A stretch of 64,000 nt of DNA, taken from Capsicum annuum (taxonomy: Eukaryota; Streptophyta; Magnoliopsida; Solanales; Solanaceae). Below the pieces are notes generated by a model. It ran no database searches. It saw nothing but the letters and a program-made list of their open reading frames with translations, and was not told the DNA's origin. The stretch spans positions 21,742,970 to 21,806,969 of the forward strand of contig NC_061111.1 in the NCBI RefSeq assembly GCF_002878395.1, read 5' to 3'. The translations under genes were made by a program, and so were the position numbers. Position 1 is the stretch's first letter. The number at the start of each line of letters is the position of its first letter. This document shows positions 46,206 to 58,179 of this stretch, one piece after another.

Positions 46206-47292
46206 TGTTGGGTTCATAGTATATGAAAGAAGTGTGAATGGAAAAATGTAGAATAAAATGGTGGAGGGGAAGGAGACACTAAAATGGAAAGTGTACTCCC
46301 AAATTAGAAAGTTTACTCTTTCTCCTAAATTGGTGGAAGAAGAGAACTTGGAAGTGTTTATAACCAAGAATACTTATTTCTTATGGCAAGTGAGGCAAGA
46401 AATAATAGATGCCTCAAGTCGTCGTCATCGCTCGCTTGGCTAGACTTTGGATTTGTATTTGGCAAATGATCGATCGATGAGATCTATTTTTTTGAACAAA
46501 CTTTATTTGAATTCCGAAGAATGCCAAGGAAAATGCAGTAAAATTTTCTCTGCAGTTTCGGTCCTCCATTTATATATATATGCAGTAACAGTTGCACTGT
46601 TTCAAGTGAACTGATGCATTGTTTTCGAACTAGTGCTTCAGAAATGATACATTGTTCTGAACTGAGTCGACAGAAGGTTGCAATGGTTCGAAATGATGCT
46701 TCAGAAGGATGTAATCCTTCAATGAAGTGACACACCGATTCATGAAATGAGATGACTGTTTAGGAAAATAAAGATGCAATCTTTGATGAACAGACATAAA
46801 CTTACAGCAAAGGTGTAACCTTTGGAGTGAACCATTGCCTCTTTTGAAAAGAGGCATGTTGTGGCTATATAAACTTGATTTCTTCCACAGATTTAGTATG
46901 AAATTTTCAGATTAAAAAACTCTCTTCTTGTCTCAAAAATATTCTGTGTGATCACTCAAAATGTTCTGTGAGTTCGAAGATATTCCAACCGTTTGAGGTA
47001 CCGCTACTGTCGGTCTGTTAGCCATTTTATCCTGGGAGTAAAAATTTCACAACCTCAGGTACAGCAAGGGGGATTATTTCCTTAAGGAAAATTCGTGAAT
47101 TCGGACGACTTAGCTATTTTCTGTTTCATCTTAATTTCTGCAAAATAAAATACCCCTCTTGGAAAGGTCATTTTGATCTTGTGTTGAGGGTATTTGATAT
47201 ACTTCATTGTGTTCTTGTTTATACTTGAACTAAAGTTGAAGTTGGTGTTGTAATATACAGATTCTGTGTACCCGAAGTACAAAGAAATAACA
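46206..47292 (+). repeat. 5' LTR of the copia element
   Basis: 1087 bp, matching 52109-53198. A TATATATATAT-like box lies near 46571 and 'ctatataaac' near 46866. Confidence 0.95.
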
Positions 47293-47558
47293 ATCTTAAG
47301 GAAATAATTGCTATTACAGAATCTGTATTGCTTTTTTTTGGAGATTAAAGTTTTAACTTTCTACTCCGCCTGAACTTAACTAGTGATTTGAAGTCATAAA
47401 AACTTCGTCACAAGTTAAAGATCATTCGATTGACAATTGGAAGTCATAAAAACTTCATTGTTAACTAGAAACAAGAAGAAAAAAAATTAAAGTTGCTTAA
47501 TTTTTATAAGTAGTATTCTGAAATTACTAAGTATTTTTTGTTTTTTGGTGATAGAAAA

Positions 47559-50500
47559 ATGGCAACTAAAAGTCAAATGATGGATGCGACAACGTCTGTG
47601 GGGAAAACTAATATTGTCACATCAAGTCGCACAAATGCTCCGCCAACAATGGCACCGGCGGAGAAGCTCGATAAATTTTTGGGCATTGACTTCAAGCGGT
47701 GGCAGTAAAAGATGTTATTTTACCTCGCCACTTTATGTCTGCAACGGTTCACTAGCGAAGACGCTCCTGAGGTACCCGAGGGAACCTCAGACAAAGACCG
47801 CTTCATTATTGTAGAAGCTTGGAAACATTCAGACTTCCTTTGCAGGAATTATATTCTGAGTGGTCTCCAAGACGACCTCTACAATGTTTATAGTGGAACC
47901 AAGACATCAAAGGAACTGTGGAGGGCACTTGAACGAAAATATAAGATGAAGGATGCGAGAATTAAGAAATTCCTTGTTGCACGGTTCCTGGACTTCAGAA
48001 TGATAGATAGCAAATCTGTTGTCTCTCAAGTACAGGAGTTGCAAGTCATCATACATGATCTCCTAGTAGAAGGTATATCTTTGAAAAATGCCTTAGTTGA
48101 ACAAATTAAAAATGTTCTTAATACTCACATAAACTATTTTATAGGTTTAGTTGTGAATGATGCTTTCCAAGTAGCAGCGATAATTGAGAAGCTACCACCT
48201 TTATGGAAAGACTTCAAAAACTACTTAAAGCATAAATGCAAGGAGATGACTGTTGAAGATTTTATTGTTCGACTTCGTATTGAAGAGGATAATAAAGCTG
48301 CCGAAAGAAGGTCAAAGGGGAATTCTACAATTAATGGAGCACATATTGTAGAAGATGACCAAAATAATTCCAAACAAAAAAAGAAAGCTGAACAAGAAAG
48401 CAATCAACCCAATAAAAAGTTCAAGGGAAAATGCTTCAACTGTGGCAAGATTGGCCACAAGTCCACAGATTGTCGTGCCCCAAAGAAAGGTAAGAAGAAG
48501 GATCAAACAAATATGATTGAATCCAACAATGAATGCGATGATCTGTGTGCTATGTTTTCAGAATGCAACTTGATGGGGAATCCTCGCGAATGATGGATGA
48601 ATTCTGGTGCCACCCGCCATGTATGTGCCAAAAAGGAGTTGTCTTCATCATTTGCTCTGGCTCAAGCAGAAGAAATAATCTACATGGCTAACTCCGCTAC
48701 TGCTAAGGTGAAGGGAATAGGAAAAAATTACTTAAAGATGATTTCCGGCAAGGTCTTGACACTGAACAATGTGTTATATGTTCCGGAGTTACATAGGAAC
48801 TTAATTTCTGTTTCACTCCTAGATAAGAACGGATTCAAATGTGTAACCATTTCTGAAAAAATTGTAATTAGCAAAGGATAAATATATGTGGGAAAAGGCT
48901 ATCTGACCGAAAACCTTTATAAGATGAATGTAATGACTGTTGAAATAAATAAAAGTTTAAATTCTTCTTATTTGCTTGAGTCTTATGATTTATGGCATGA
49001 ACGTTTAGGCCATGTTAATTACAAAACGTTACGAAAACTGATTAACTTAGAAGTTTTGCCAAACTTTGAGTGAAATAAATCAAAGTGTCAAACGTGTGTG
49101 GAATCGAAGTATGCAAAGCATCCTTATAAGTCCATTGAAAGGAATTCCAATCCCTTAGACTTAATACACACTGACATTTGTAATATGAAGTCAACACCAT
49201 CACGTGGTGGGAAAAAGTATTTCATAACTTTTATTGACGATTGCACTAGATATTGTTTTGTATACTTGCTAAATAGTAAGGATGAAACAATAGATGTGTT
49301 TAGGCAATATAAAACTGAAGTTGAAAATCAGTTAGACAAAAAGATAAAAATGATAAGAAGTGATAGGGGCAGAGAATATGAATCTCCCTTTGCGCAAATA
49401 TTTGTATAGAATGGAATAATCCATCAAAATACGGCCCCATATTCACCTCAATCTAATGAAATTGTGGAAAGAAAAAACTAAACTTTGAAGAAAATGATGA
49501 ATATCTTACTTATAAGTTCTGATTTACCACAAAACTTATGGGGGAGGCTATCCTTAAGGCCAATCGTATACTCAACAGAGTTCCCCATAGTAAGACACAA
49601 TCAATTCCTTACAAAAAATAGAAAGGAAGAAAACCCAACTTGAAATATTTCAAAGTGTGGGGGTGTCTAGCGAAGATTCAAGTTCCTATACCTAAAAGGG
49701 TTAAGATAGGACCTAAAATGGTGGACTGTGTGTTCATAGGATATGATAAAAGTAGTAAAGCATGTCGATTTTTGGTTCATAAATTCAAACATCCGGATAT
49801 TAATGAAAATACGGTAATTGAATCAGACAATGCTGAATTCTTTGAAAATATTTACCCGTATAAAATTAGACATGAACAGTCTAGTGGAGGATCTAAATGA
49901 CCTCGAGATAAACCAAGTGAGAATATACATAATGAAGAAAATCCAAGACATAGTACACGTCAAAGAACGTCAACTTTATTTGGATCAAATTTTGTAACAT
50001 TTCTCTTAGAAAATGAGCCTCAAGTATTTTAAAGAAGCGATGTCATCATCAGATTCATCCTTTTGGAAAGAGGCAGTCAATAGTGAGACAGATTTAATCT
50101 TAAGCAACCATACATGGGAATTGGTTGACCTTCCTCCCGGAAATAAACCGTTAGGTTTTAAATGGATCTTCAAAAGAAAAATGAAGACGTATGGTACTAT
50201 TGACAAATACAAAGCAAGAATTGTAGTAAAAGACTTCAAACATAAAGAAGGCCTTGATTACTTTGATACATACTCGCCAGTAACAAGGATAACCTCGATT
50301 CGAATGTTAATTGTCTTGGCGGCGGTATATGATCTTCAAATCCATCAAATGGATGTAAAGACCGCATTCCTAAATGGAGATTTGGAGGAAGAAATATACA
50401 TGGAACAACCTAAGGGTTTTGTGGTTCCAGGAAAAGAAAATAAGGTGTGTAAACTTGTTAAGTTACTTCATGGACTAAAACAAGCACCTAAGCAATGACA

Positions 50501-51545
50501 TGCAAAGTTTGACCAAACCATGTTGGCAAATAGATTCAAGATAAATGAATGTGACAAATGTGTATATATTAAAGACACACCAAATCACCAAGTCATTTTG
50601 TTTATATGTGGATGATATGTTGATCATCAGCAGAGATATTTGTGACATAAATGCAACTAAACGAATGCTCGAGAGCAAGTTTGATATGAAAAACCTTGGA
50701 GTTGCAGATGTGATCTTAGGTATAAGAATCCATCGAACTCCACAAGGGTTAACATTGTCACAGTCTCATTATATCAAAAAAGTACTTGACAAGTTTAAAG
50801 ATATGGAATTTGATATTGCCAAGACTCCATTAGATGTGAACTTTGCACTTCGAAAGAATAAAGGTGAAAGTAACTCACAATTGGAGTACGCAAGAGTATT
50901 GGGATGTTTAATGTATATAATGAACTGTACATGACCAGACATAGCATGTGCAATTAGTAAATTGAGTCGGTACACGGGTAATCCTAACAAAACTCATTTT
51001 TGGGGTATCTTAAATACACTCAAAACTATGCTTTACGTTATAATAAATATCCTGCGGTACTTGAAGGATATAGTGATGCAAATTGAATTAAGTAAAATCC
51101 ACAAGTGGATATGTATTTCTCTCGATGGAGAAGCAGTTTTTTGGAAATCATCCAAACAGATTTGTATCGCTCGCTCTACAATGAAATCTGAATTTATCAC
51201 ATTAGATAAAGCCAGTGAAGAAGCAGAATGACTCTGAAATTTCTTGGAAGATATTTTGTATTGGCCCAAGCCAGTGGCACCAGTATGTATACATGTGATA
51301 GCCAAGCGACAATAGGTAGGGCAGAGAGCATGATGTACAATGGTAAATCTCGTCACATACGACGGAGACATAATACCGTTAGGGAACTTCTCTCTAGTGG
51401 AATTATCACTATTGACTTTGTAAAGTCAAAGGATAATATGTCAGATCCACTTACAAAAGGCCTATCTAGAGAAGGAGTGGAAAGAATATCCAAGGAAATG
51501 GGTTTAAGGCCTAGGACGAGTCAGCATGGCAGTAACTCTACCTAG
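47559..51545 (+). pseudogene. Copia gag-pol remnant
   Basis: The ATG at 47559 follows the leader. One frame holds gag, interrupted by TAA at 47706, and a zinc knuckle CFNCGKIGHKSTDC near 48430. Protease MNSGATRHVC follows TGA at 48591, and integrase (HERLGHVNY near 48990, then DICNMK and DDCTRYCF) runs to about 49500. A one-base loss in a G-run near 49542 shifts frame. Reverse transcriptase then runs from about 50013 (KWIFKRKMK, MDVKTAFLNGDLEE, YVDDMLI at about 50605, in a different frame after 50500). RNase H (SSKQICIARSTMKSEF, near 51150) ends at 51545. At least seven in-frame stops and three shifts make it inactive. The gene order is diagnostic of Ty1/copia. Confidence 0.9.
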
Positions 51546-52108
51546 CAGACTGGAGATCCCAAGAGTTAGGTTCAAGGAGATCAAACAAAGTTGTTTTTGA
51601 CAGGTTCAACATTGTCAATTACCCAACTCATTCTCATAATGTAGACAATGTATAGTAAACTAGGATAAGACTTAAGGTGAAAAGTCTTTTAATGATTATC
51701 TAAATTTGACAGATTTGACCAAATATTTTAATCTACAGGATTGAACGTTTAGAAATCACCCATGCGAGGGTGAAGTGGAAGCCGCTTCAAAGAGAATGTT
51801 AGTAACGACCTATTCTCTAAGCTCTCATAAAACCGAGACGTGTTCAGGACTGAAAAGAACAAAACCATGAGAACCATAAATGTTAAAAGGCTGGTTGTGT
51901 TACATGTATTGTCTAGGTGTACATTAAAGATCGATGGTTCAAAGATATTAAATCTACCGATTGACCGAGTGCATCCGATGCATGTTCACTACGGAAAGTT
52001 CAAAGGGAAACCAACTTTTTCAAATGCAATCAGTCTTTGTTTGATGATCACATACTTGTCTGAATTTTTTTTTATGAAAAATAGTCATTCCCCATTCATG
52101 TGGGGGAT

Positions 52109-53198
52109 TGTTGGGTTCATAGTATATGAAAGAAGTGTGAATGGAAAAATGGAGAATAAAATGGTGGAGGGGAAGGAGACACTAAAATGGAAAGTGTACT
52201 CCCAAATTAGAAAGTTTACTCTTTCTCCCACATTGGTGGAAGAAGAGAACTTGAAAGTGTTTATAATCAAGAACACTTACCCCACATGACAAGTGAGGCA
52301 AGAAATAATAGATGCCTCACGCTGTTGTCGTCGCTCGCTCGGCTCAGCTTCGAATTTGGATTTGGATTTAGCAAATGATCGATCGATGAGATCTATCTTT
52401 TTGGACAAACTTTATTTGAATTCCAAAGAATTCCAAGGAAAAATGCAGTAAAATTTTCTCTGCAGTTTCTAACCTCCATTTATATATACATGCAGTAACA
52501 GTTGCACTGTTTCAAGTGAACTGATGCATTATTTTCGAACTAATGCTTTAGAAATAATACATTGTTCTGAACTGAGGCTACAGAAGGTTGCAATGGTTCA
52601 AAATGATGCTTCAGAAAGATGTAATCCTTCAATGAAGTGACACAATGATTCATGAAATGAGATGACTGTTCAGGAAAAGAAGCAATCTCTGATGAACAGA
52701 CATGAACTTACAGCAAAGGTGTAACCTTTGGAGTGAACCATTGCCTTTTTTCAGAAGAGGCATGTCGTGGCTATATAAACCTGGTTTCTTCCACAGATTT
52801 AGTATGAAATTTTCAGATTAAAAAACTCTCTTCTTGTCTCAAAAATATTCTGTGCGATCACTCAAAACGTTCTGTGAATTTGAAGATATTCCAACCGTTT
52901 GAGGTACCGCTACTGTCGGTCTGTTAGCCATTTTATCCTGGGAGGAAAAATTTCACAACCTTGGGTACAGTGAGGGGGATTATTTCCTTAAGGAAAATCT
53001 GTGAATTCGGACGACTTGGCTATTTTCTGTTTCATCTTAATTTCTGCAAAATAAAATACACCTCTTGGAAAGGTCATTTTGATCTTGTGTTGAGGGTATT
53101 TGATATACTTCATTGTGTTCTTGTTTATACTTGAACTCAAGTTGAAGTTGGTGTTGTAATATACAGATTCTGTGTACCCGAAGTACAAAGAAATAACA
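52109..53198 (+). repeat. 3' LTR of the copia element
   Basis: 1090 bp, matching the 5' LTR and ending at the right ATATC duplication. Confidence 0.95.
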
Positions 53199-53215
53199 AT
53201 ATCTTCAGAGCCGAG
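53199..53215 (+). pseudogene. Remainder of the ICE1-like exon after the copia insertion
   Basis: ATATC plus TTCAGAGCCGAG encodes DIFRAE, the natural continuation of the left fragment, and ends at a GT donor (53216) where ICE1-type genes have an intron. The final exon is not seen downstream. Confidence 0.8.
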
Positions 53216-53761
53216 GTACTTTAGTTTTTGTTTAGTGTACAATGCTGGACCTAAGCAGAAGTTTGTATATAGAAAATTGTAGTCCATTAGTTCCTACACA
53301 ACACATACTTAGCACATCCTTCTGGAGCGTGCTGAACCTAAACCTTATTAAGCTTTAAACATGGGAATGTCGAAGATCAAAGATAATAGGTTGTACTGAT
53401 TTGATTCCTATTGTCATCCCTTATGATATATAAAAAATGTGATTACCAACTCATAACCGAGAAATAACCTTTTAGAAATCTGGTAAGGTTTGTATAGTCA
53501 CAACTTTTCACCTTCAAGAACTTCATCTCCTCAGATTAGAACTATCAAGATGTTGACAGGTATCTTGTTTTTTTTCTGTTTTGTTCTTAATTATACATTT
53601 TCTTGATTTTATTGTGTAGGTTGTGATGGATATGTGTTTCTTTTTTCAGTAATCAGTACTTGTTAGAATTGTTGGCTGAACAGCAAAAGCTTGGTCGTTT
53701 CATGCACGTTCTTCCCATAAGTAGCACTCTCTTGAATCAAGGTAACTTCATTTGTAGTACA

Positions 53762-53900
53762 TTCTTGTGGTAAATCTGCACTTTTTAGGGTGGTGATGGG
53801 TATCAGAGCTTTGCTGCATTGGTTCTGACTTTCTTATGATAAATCTGCAATTTCTATGGGTAGTGGCGGGGTTCAGAGGTTTTGCTACATTGGTTCTGAT
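53762..53900. repeat. ~69-bp tandem duplication in the KH-gene intron
   Basis: 'taaatctgca' and 'ttgctgcattggttctga' blocks repeat at 53762-53829 and 53831-53900, diverged by about 15 percent by eye. Confidence 0.75.
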
Positions 53901-55060
53901 TTCTTGTGGTTAAAAGATGGCAAGTTAGATCTGAATTGATTGGTTTTTACCTTCATAGACCACCGTTTGTGTTACTTTATCTGTTCTTGTCCAAATTCTC
54001 ACTGTGATGGAGTTGTAAAAGAAATTATCTTTTTTAAATTTTACTCTTTTCTGGATTCTATATATATGTACTTAATGTTCATGTATATATGATTATTATG
54101 TGGTTGGAAAGGATTTGATTAGCTAATCGAGAGGAGTTTAATCGTTAAGGCACTTGGGACACATTCTACTCTTGGTGAAGCAGCTTATTTGTAACTTGAT
54201 TTTCATACTCTATTTGTAAAATTTTGCAAATCGCAGGAGGAAAGGATACGGAAGTGCAAAACGATTTACACAATTAAATTCTTCTTGTAAAGTCATTTGT
54301 AATTCTTTGATTCCACGCGGTCGACTTTCTATTAATAATTTTGGAAATCTCATAAAGATTATATTGATTTTTCTTAAGGAAGTTGCTTCTTTTCAACTGT
54401 TATACATGTTTGCTCAAAATGGCCAATTAATGTCCATGATATTTTGTGCTATTATTTATCTTCAGAGGGATTTACAAGGACATGGACAAAATGTTCCGGA
54501 GGGGATTTCTAACTTTGACAATTTAATTACTATTCTTTGGAAATCTCAAATAGTTAAAATAAGATAAATATGAGTTAGTTGATCAAACAGTGATCAGGGA
54601 ATAACGCGCTTGAGAGTGGACATTCTGCACTGGGTTTTGCTTGAAAGAATATCTGGCTGGTCTGGAAAGTTTCTTACTTGTTTAGATGCGAAATATTAAG
54701 TGTGTATTCGTCATGTTAACATCCTTGATCTGGGTTAGTTTGGTTAACATGCCACTTAAGTTCTTATTATTCAGAATTCAGGAGGTTAATTCAAATTTAA
54801 TATGTCATTATCCAGGTAGAGATAGTATAAGATGTTTATTTCTCTTAACCTCTTGTTATTTTATTGATTATCATGTTACCAATTTTGCTGTAAAACTATT
54901 CCGTGCATTGTAGTCAAACTGCTATCTGATTGATGCTTGATCACCATAACTAGATTCTAATTTTCAGAGACTTTAGGGGTAATTAACTGTTTATTGTCAT
55001 AGTCATCATGAAATTATTACAATATTGATTTAATGATCAATTACCTTGACTACATTCTGT
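53901..55060 (+). other. Remaining intron of the KH-gene fragment
   Basis: T-rich sequence with no coding domain. An 86-codon frame at 54307-54567 lies inside it and has no recognisable motif. Confidence 0.55.
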
Positions 55061-55479
55061 TTTTCAAAGATCATGAAGGTATCAGGAATGATGCCAAACC
55101 AAGGTTTTGGTGAGCTAGATAGGTTTCGGCATAGAGGTCCCAGCCCTATGACTTCACCAAAACTTAGGTCAAATGTTGGTGGAACAGGATTGGGTGGTTG
55201 GGGTGGACTTGCGCCGGAGGTAATTGGCTTTGTGATCTTATATCTGACAAGTTATCCATTTGTCTCATGTTGTGGATTTTTTCTCTTAGCAGGAGCATCT
55301 CTTTACTCTGTGTGCGTCATATGTACAAGAGGAAAAAAACCATAGTATCATAGCTATACAAATCTAGATCTAATAATTCAACAAAAAGTTTAGTAGCTGG
55401 AGGATTTCTATGATTTTCTCAACAATATAAATTGGACGTAAGTTGCTTTTAGTAAAAGGATTAGCGTAAGCTTCAATCT

Positions 55480-55590
55480 TCAAGAAGTTGTTGTTATGTG
55501 ACAAGGAGGTCACAGGTTCAAGCCGTGGAAACAACCTCTTGCGAAAATGTGTGGTGAGGTTGCGTATGAACACTTTGTCCTCCTTGATTG
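55480..55590 (+). mobile_element. SINE fragment with tRNA-like B box
   Basis: 'gtgacaaggaggtcacagg' and the B-box string GGTTCAAGCC (55516-55525) are followed by 'aacaacctcttgcgaaaatg' and 'gtgaggttgcgta'. The last part overlaps the start of the SINE at 3885, so the two together cover most of one family. The copy is cut off after 'gcgtatgaac'. Confidence 0.65.
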
Positions 55591-55997
55591 AGTGCATCTG
55601 TCAGTCTCCCTATCCAGAAAGCATGTTTTCTCTTTGCTTATTTGGATCAATATTAGAGAAATAGAAAATAACAGGAGTTAAATGATCTGTGATTTAGTTG
55701 GTTTGTTATCCTTGACATTTTTATGTGAAGTAGAAATGAACTCTTTTTTTGATGATCATTTTTTTAAAGTAATCTCAGCAATGCAAAGAAGGTCAAGACT
55801 TCCATACCGATCAAATCAAAACATTATTACTGGATTCCGCCAAGATATAAGCTTTTATGATTGACAAAGGGAAACAATTACGAATTATAGTACAATATCT
55901 TTAATTTCTAATCATCATATTCTTTTAATACATTACTTAATTTTACATGGGTATATCACTTTTACACTAATACATTATATTGTTCCGTGATGTATTC

Positions 55998-56902
55998 GAG
56001 TTTTAGTGAAGGAAAATGTTTTCCATCAAAAATATTTTCCTAGAAAATGTTTTCCTGAAAAAACAAGTTGATTTATTAGTTGTTTTCTTATGTTTGATTG
56101 GTGGATGAAAAATATTTTCTAGTATTTGGTTGGTGAATGAAAAAATATTTTTCAAAAACTATATTTTAGTGTTTAGTTAAAGCGTAAAAATGTATTTTAG
56201 AATCCATTTTTAAAAAATAAATTAAAAAAAATTAAATCCTTTTTTGGGAAGGGGGTTGGTAGGTGGGTGGGTGGGGTAAGAAAAATTTTGAATTTTTTTG
56301 TTAAATTTAAAAAAAAGGTTTGGTGGGGAAGGGGGGTTGTAGGAGCTGGGGGTCAGGGTAGGGGAGTAAGGGGGAAGAAAAAAATTGAAAAGTTTTTTAA
56401 AATAATTTTTTTTTTTAGGTTGGGGGGGGGGGGGGGGGGGGGAGGGGAGGGGGGGAGAGGACAAGAGAAAAGTTTGAATTTTTTAATAAAATGTAGATAT
56501 TATTTTTGGAAGGGGGGCTGGTTGGGTTGGGTAGGGGTAGGGGATGGACTAAGAAAAAAAATTTGAAATACTTTTTAAAACAATTGAATTTTGGGGGTAG
56601 GGGTAGGGGTAAGGGTGGGGGTGGGGTGGGGGTAGGGGTAGGGGTGGCATTGGGGTGATAGGGTATTGGGGGCAGGGGGCGGGACAAATGATTTTGAGAA
56701 TTGTATGAACATTTTAACTTTAAAGTGAGGTTGAAAGAGAGTTTTGGAAAATATTTTCCTTACTTTTTGAATGGAAGTCATCTTCCTTAGATTTAAGGAA
56801 AATAAGTTGGTTTGAAAAATATTTTTCAAAATATATAAGTCAACCAAACATAAGAAAACTGAAAAACTTTTTCTGGAAAATGTTTTCCTTCGTACCAAAC
56901 TC
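55998..56902. mobile_element. Foldback element with G-rich interior
   Basis: The left end (GAGTTTTAGTGAAGGAAAAT) pairs with the reverse complement of the right end (GAGTTTGGTACGAAGGAAAA). GGAAAATGTTTTCC, 'gaaaaatattttc' and 'cttatgtttg' blocks are mirrored further in. The interior alternates AAATTTTTT segments with G-tracts. No coding capacity and no clear target duplication; probably a MITE of an old family. Confidence 0.65.
56418..56462 (+). repeat. Long G-tract, potential quadruplex
   Basis: A run of about 22 G is followed by AGGGGAGGGGGGAGAGG. Further G-clusters with (GGGGTA)n character lie at 56236-56278, 56326-56385, 56507-56545 and 56593-56683, all on the plus strand. Confidence 0.9.
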
Positions 56903-57219
56903 ACCCTTAAAGTAAAATCAGAGTTTTATGTAATTATTTAAATGGATTGAGATTTTAAATAGTTAATGAGAGGATAAAGTTGTATGATTATTCTTGAACA
57001 TTATATCAAAACCTAATGTGTTAGGTCGTGTCCAGCACGACTAATGCTTATCTAGTTTTATTATAGAAAAGCCAAGGAAGGACAACCATGGCTATAAAAA
57101 ATTGTACAATATGCAATACAAATTGTACTATGTATTTTATCTTATTTTATTTCGTCACCAATTATCTTCAACCATATGTAATACTAGGGCCCATTCTCTT
57201 TATTCCTACACAAATTTAT

Positions 57220-57802
57220 TCAAATCTATTGTTTATTTTAAAAAAATTAAAATGTTCAATTATCATCAACTTTCTTGAGGAAATTAAAGAATAGGTGTCT
57301 TTTAAGTCATGAATGAAGGATTGGTGACATTGACCAACAGATAGGGTCAAACATTATTAGGAAACTTGATCAAGTTAATTGTGAACTTGATTAATATTTT
57401 CAAAACTTTCTAATCTTTTTAAAAATACAAATCAACCCAACTCACACCCTCTTCAATCCAAATCAACCACTCTCTCCTCTCTCTTGACAGCTTCTCTCAA
57501 CTCTCTTCCAACCAACAGTTCTGCAAAATTTCTCCCTTCAACCCCCAACGATAAATAGTTAGGCTTCGAGTTTCCCTATTCAATTCAATCAACCTTTCTC
57601 TCATCCCTCTCTTGACAGCTTCTCTCAACTCTCTCCCAACCAACTGTTCTGCAAATTTCTCATTTTAATCCTCGGCGACTTCAACATCCTACTACAAATA
57701 GTTGGGCTTCGAGTTCCTTTTCGACTTCAATCGATGTGACAGTCTTGCTCTCTGACCACAACAGCTTCGAATTCTTCATCGATCCTTTTTCTTCTTTCAC
57801 AG
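57220..57802 (+). promoter_or_regulatory. 5' region and leader exon of gene A'
   Basis: Homologous to 8650-9087. The CT-rich leader carries a 128-bp tandem duplication ('cttgacagcttctctcaact' at 57483 and 57611) that copy A lacks. It ends at CTTTCACAG|GTAAAA (57802/57803). Confidence 0.6.
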
Positions 57803-58006
57803 GTAAAAATTTATGGTCTTTTTAGTTTTGAAGAAAACAAGGAACTTGAGCCAACTTCTCTTATAGTATTGGTTAACAATTTCAATATTTGTTGCACTAA
57901 TTTGAAATACGGTTTGAATAAAACCCTAATTTCTGATATTTTTTCTCTTCTCTTTTCGAAGTGAATTATAATATTTTATTGTTTGTGTTTATAAAAATAA
58001 AAGAAA

Positions 58007-58165
58007 AATTTGGTTTGATTTGTTCTGTTCTTGTTCTTGGTAAAAATGGTGAAATTGTTGTTTTTTGTTTAACAAAAACAAAAGGACAATTTGGTTTGAT
58101 TTGTTCTGTTCTTGTTCTTGGTAAAAATGGTGAAATTGCTGTTTTTTGTTTAATAAAACCGTGCT
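58007..58165. repeat. 81-bp tandem duplication in intron 1 of A'
   Basis: 'aatttggtttgatttgttct' starts at 58007 and 58088, and the two copies are nearly identical. Because 81 is divisible by three, it yields a repeated but unsupported open frame. Confidence 0.9.
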
Positions 58166-58179
58166 ACTATTTACTCCGA

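Larger units (their letters stand above)
46206..53198 (+). mobile_element. Ty1/copia LTR retrotransposon, full length, decayed
   Basis: A 6993-bp element with LTRs at 46206-47292 and 52109-53198, both starting TGTTGGG and ending AACA. A purine tract (GTGGGGGAT, 52100-52108) precedes the 3' LTR. A perfect 5-bp target duplication surrounds it. Internal domains run gag, zinc knuckle, protease, integrase, reverse transcriptase, RNase H, the copia order. A standard initiator-tRNA primer site is not visible after the 5' LTR. LTRs differ by several percent in the first 250 bp by eye, so this is not a recent insertion. Confidence 0.95.
53650..55219 (+). pseudogene. STAR-family KH-domain gene fragment (first two coding exons)
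   Basis: Exon one (53650-53741, after TTTTTTCAG) encodes NQYLLELLAEQQKLG and FMHVLPISSTLLNQ and ends at GGTAACT. Exon two (about 55068-55219) encodes [30 protein letters not shown] and [14 protein letters not shown] and ends at GGTAATT. This matches the N-terminal region of plant quaking-like KH proteins (SPIN1 type). Those bind RNA in the nucleus and normally have about 280 residues. The KH domain itself is missing: nothing after 55219 matches. The exon-two acceptor needed for the frame reads AA instead of AG (TTTTTCAA|AG). The fragment is a truncated relic lying in the same orientation as the kinase and bHLH fragments. Confidence 0.85.

Noticed and set aside
53805..53825. Primer binding site-like 'gggtatcagagc' suggesting another LTR element
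   Set aside because: No LTR edge or second LTR nearby; the string lies inside a short tandem duplication in an intron.
54307..54567. 86-codon frame within the KH-fragment intron
   Set aside because: No recognisable motif, no splice signals that would include it, and it lies between two well-supported exons.
55510..55530. tRNA gene
   Set aside because: Only a B-box-like string is present; no A box, anticodon arm or acceptor stem could be folded. It fits a SINE head instead.
56222..56687. Pro-rich or Gly-rich frames on both strands
   Set aside because: Products of G-tracts in the foldback element; low complexity only.
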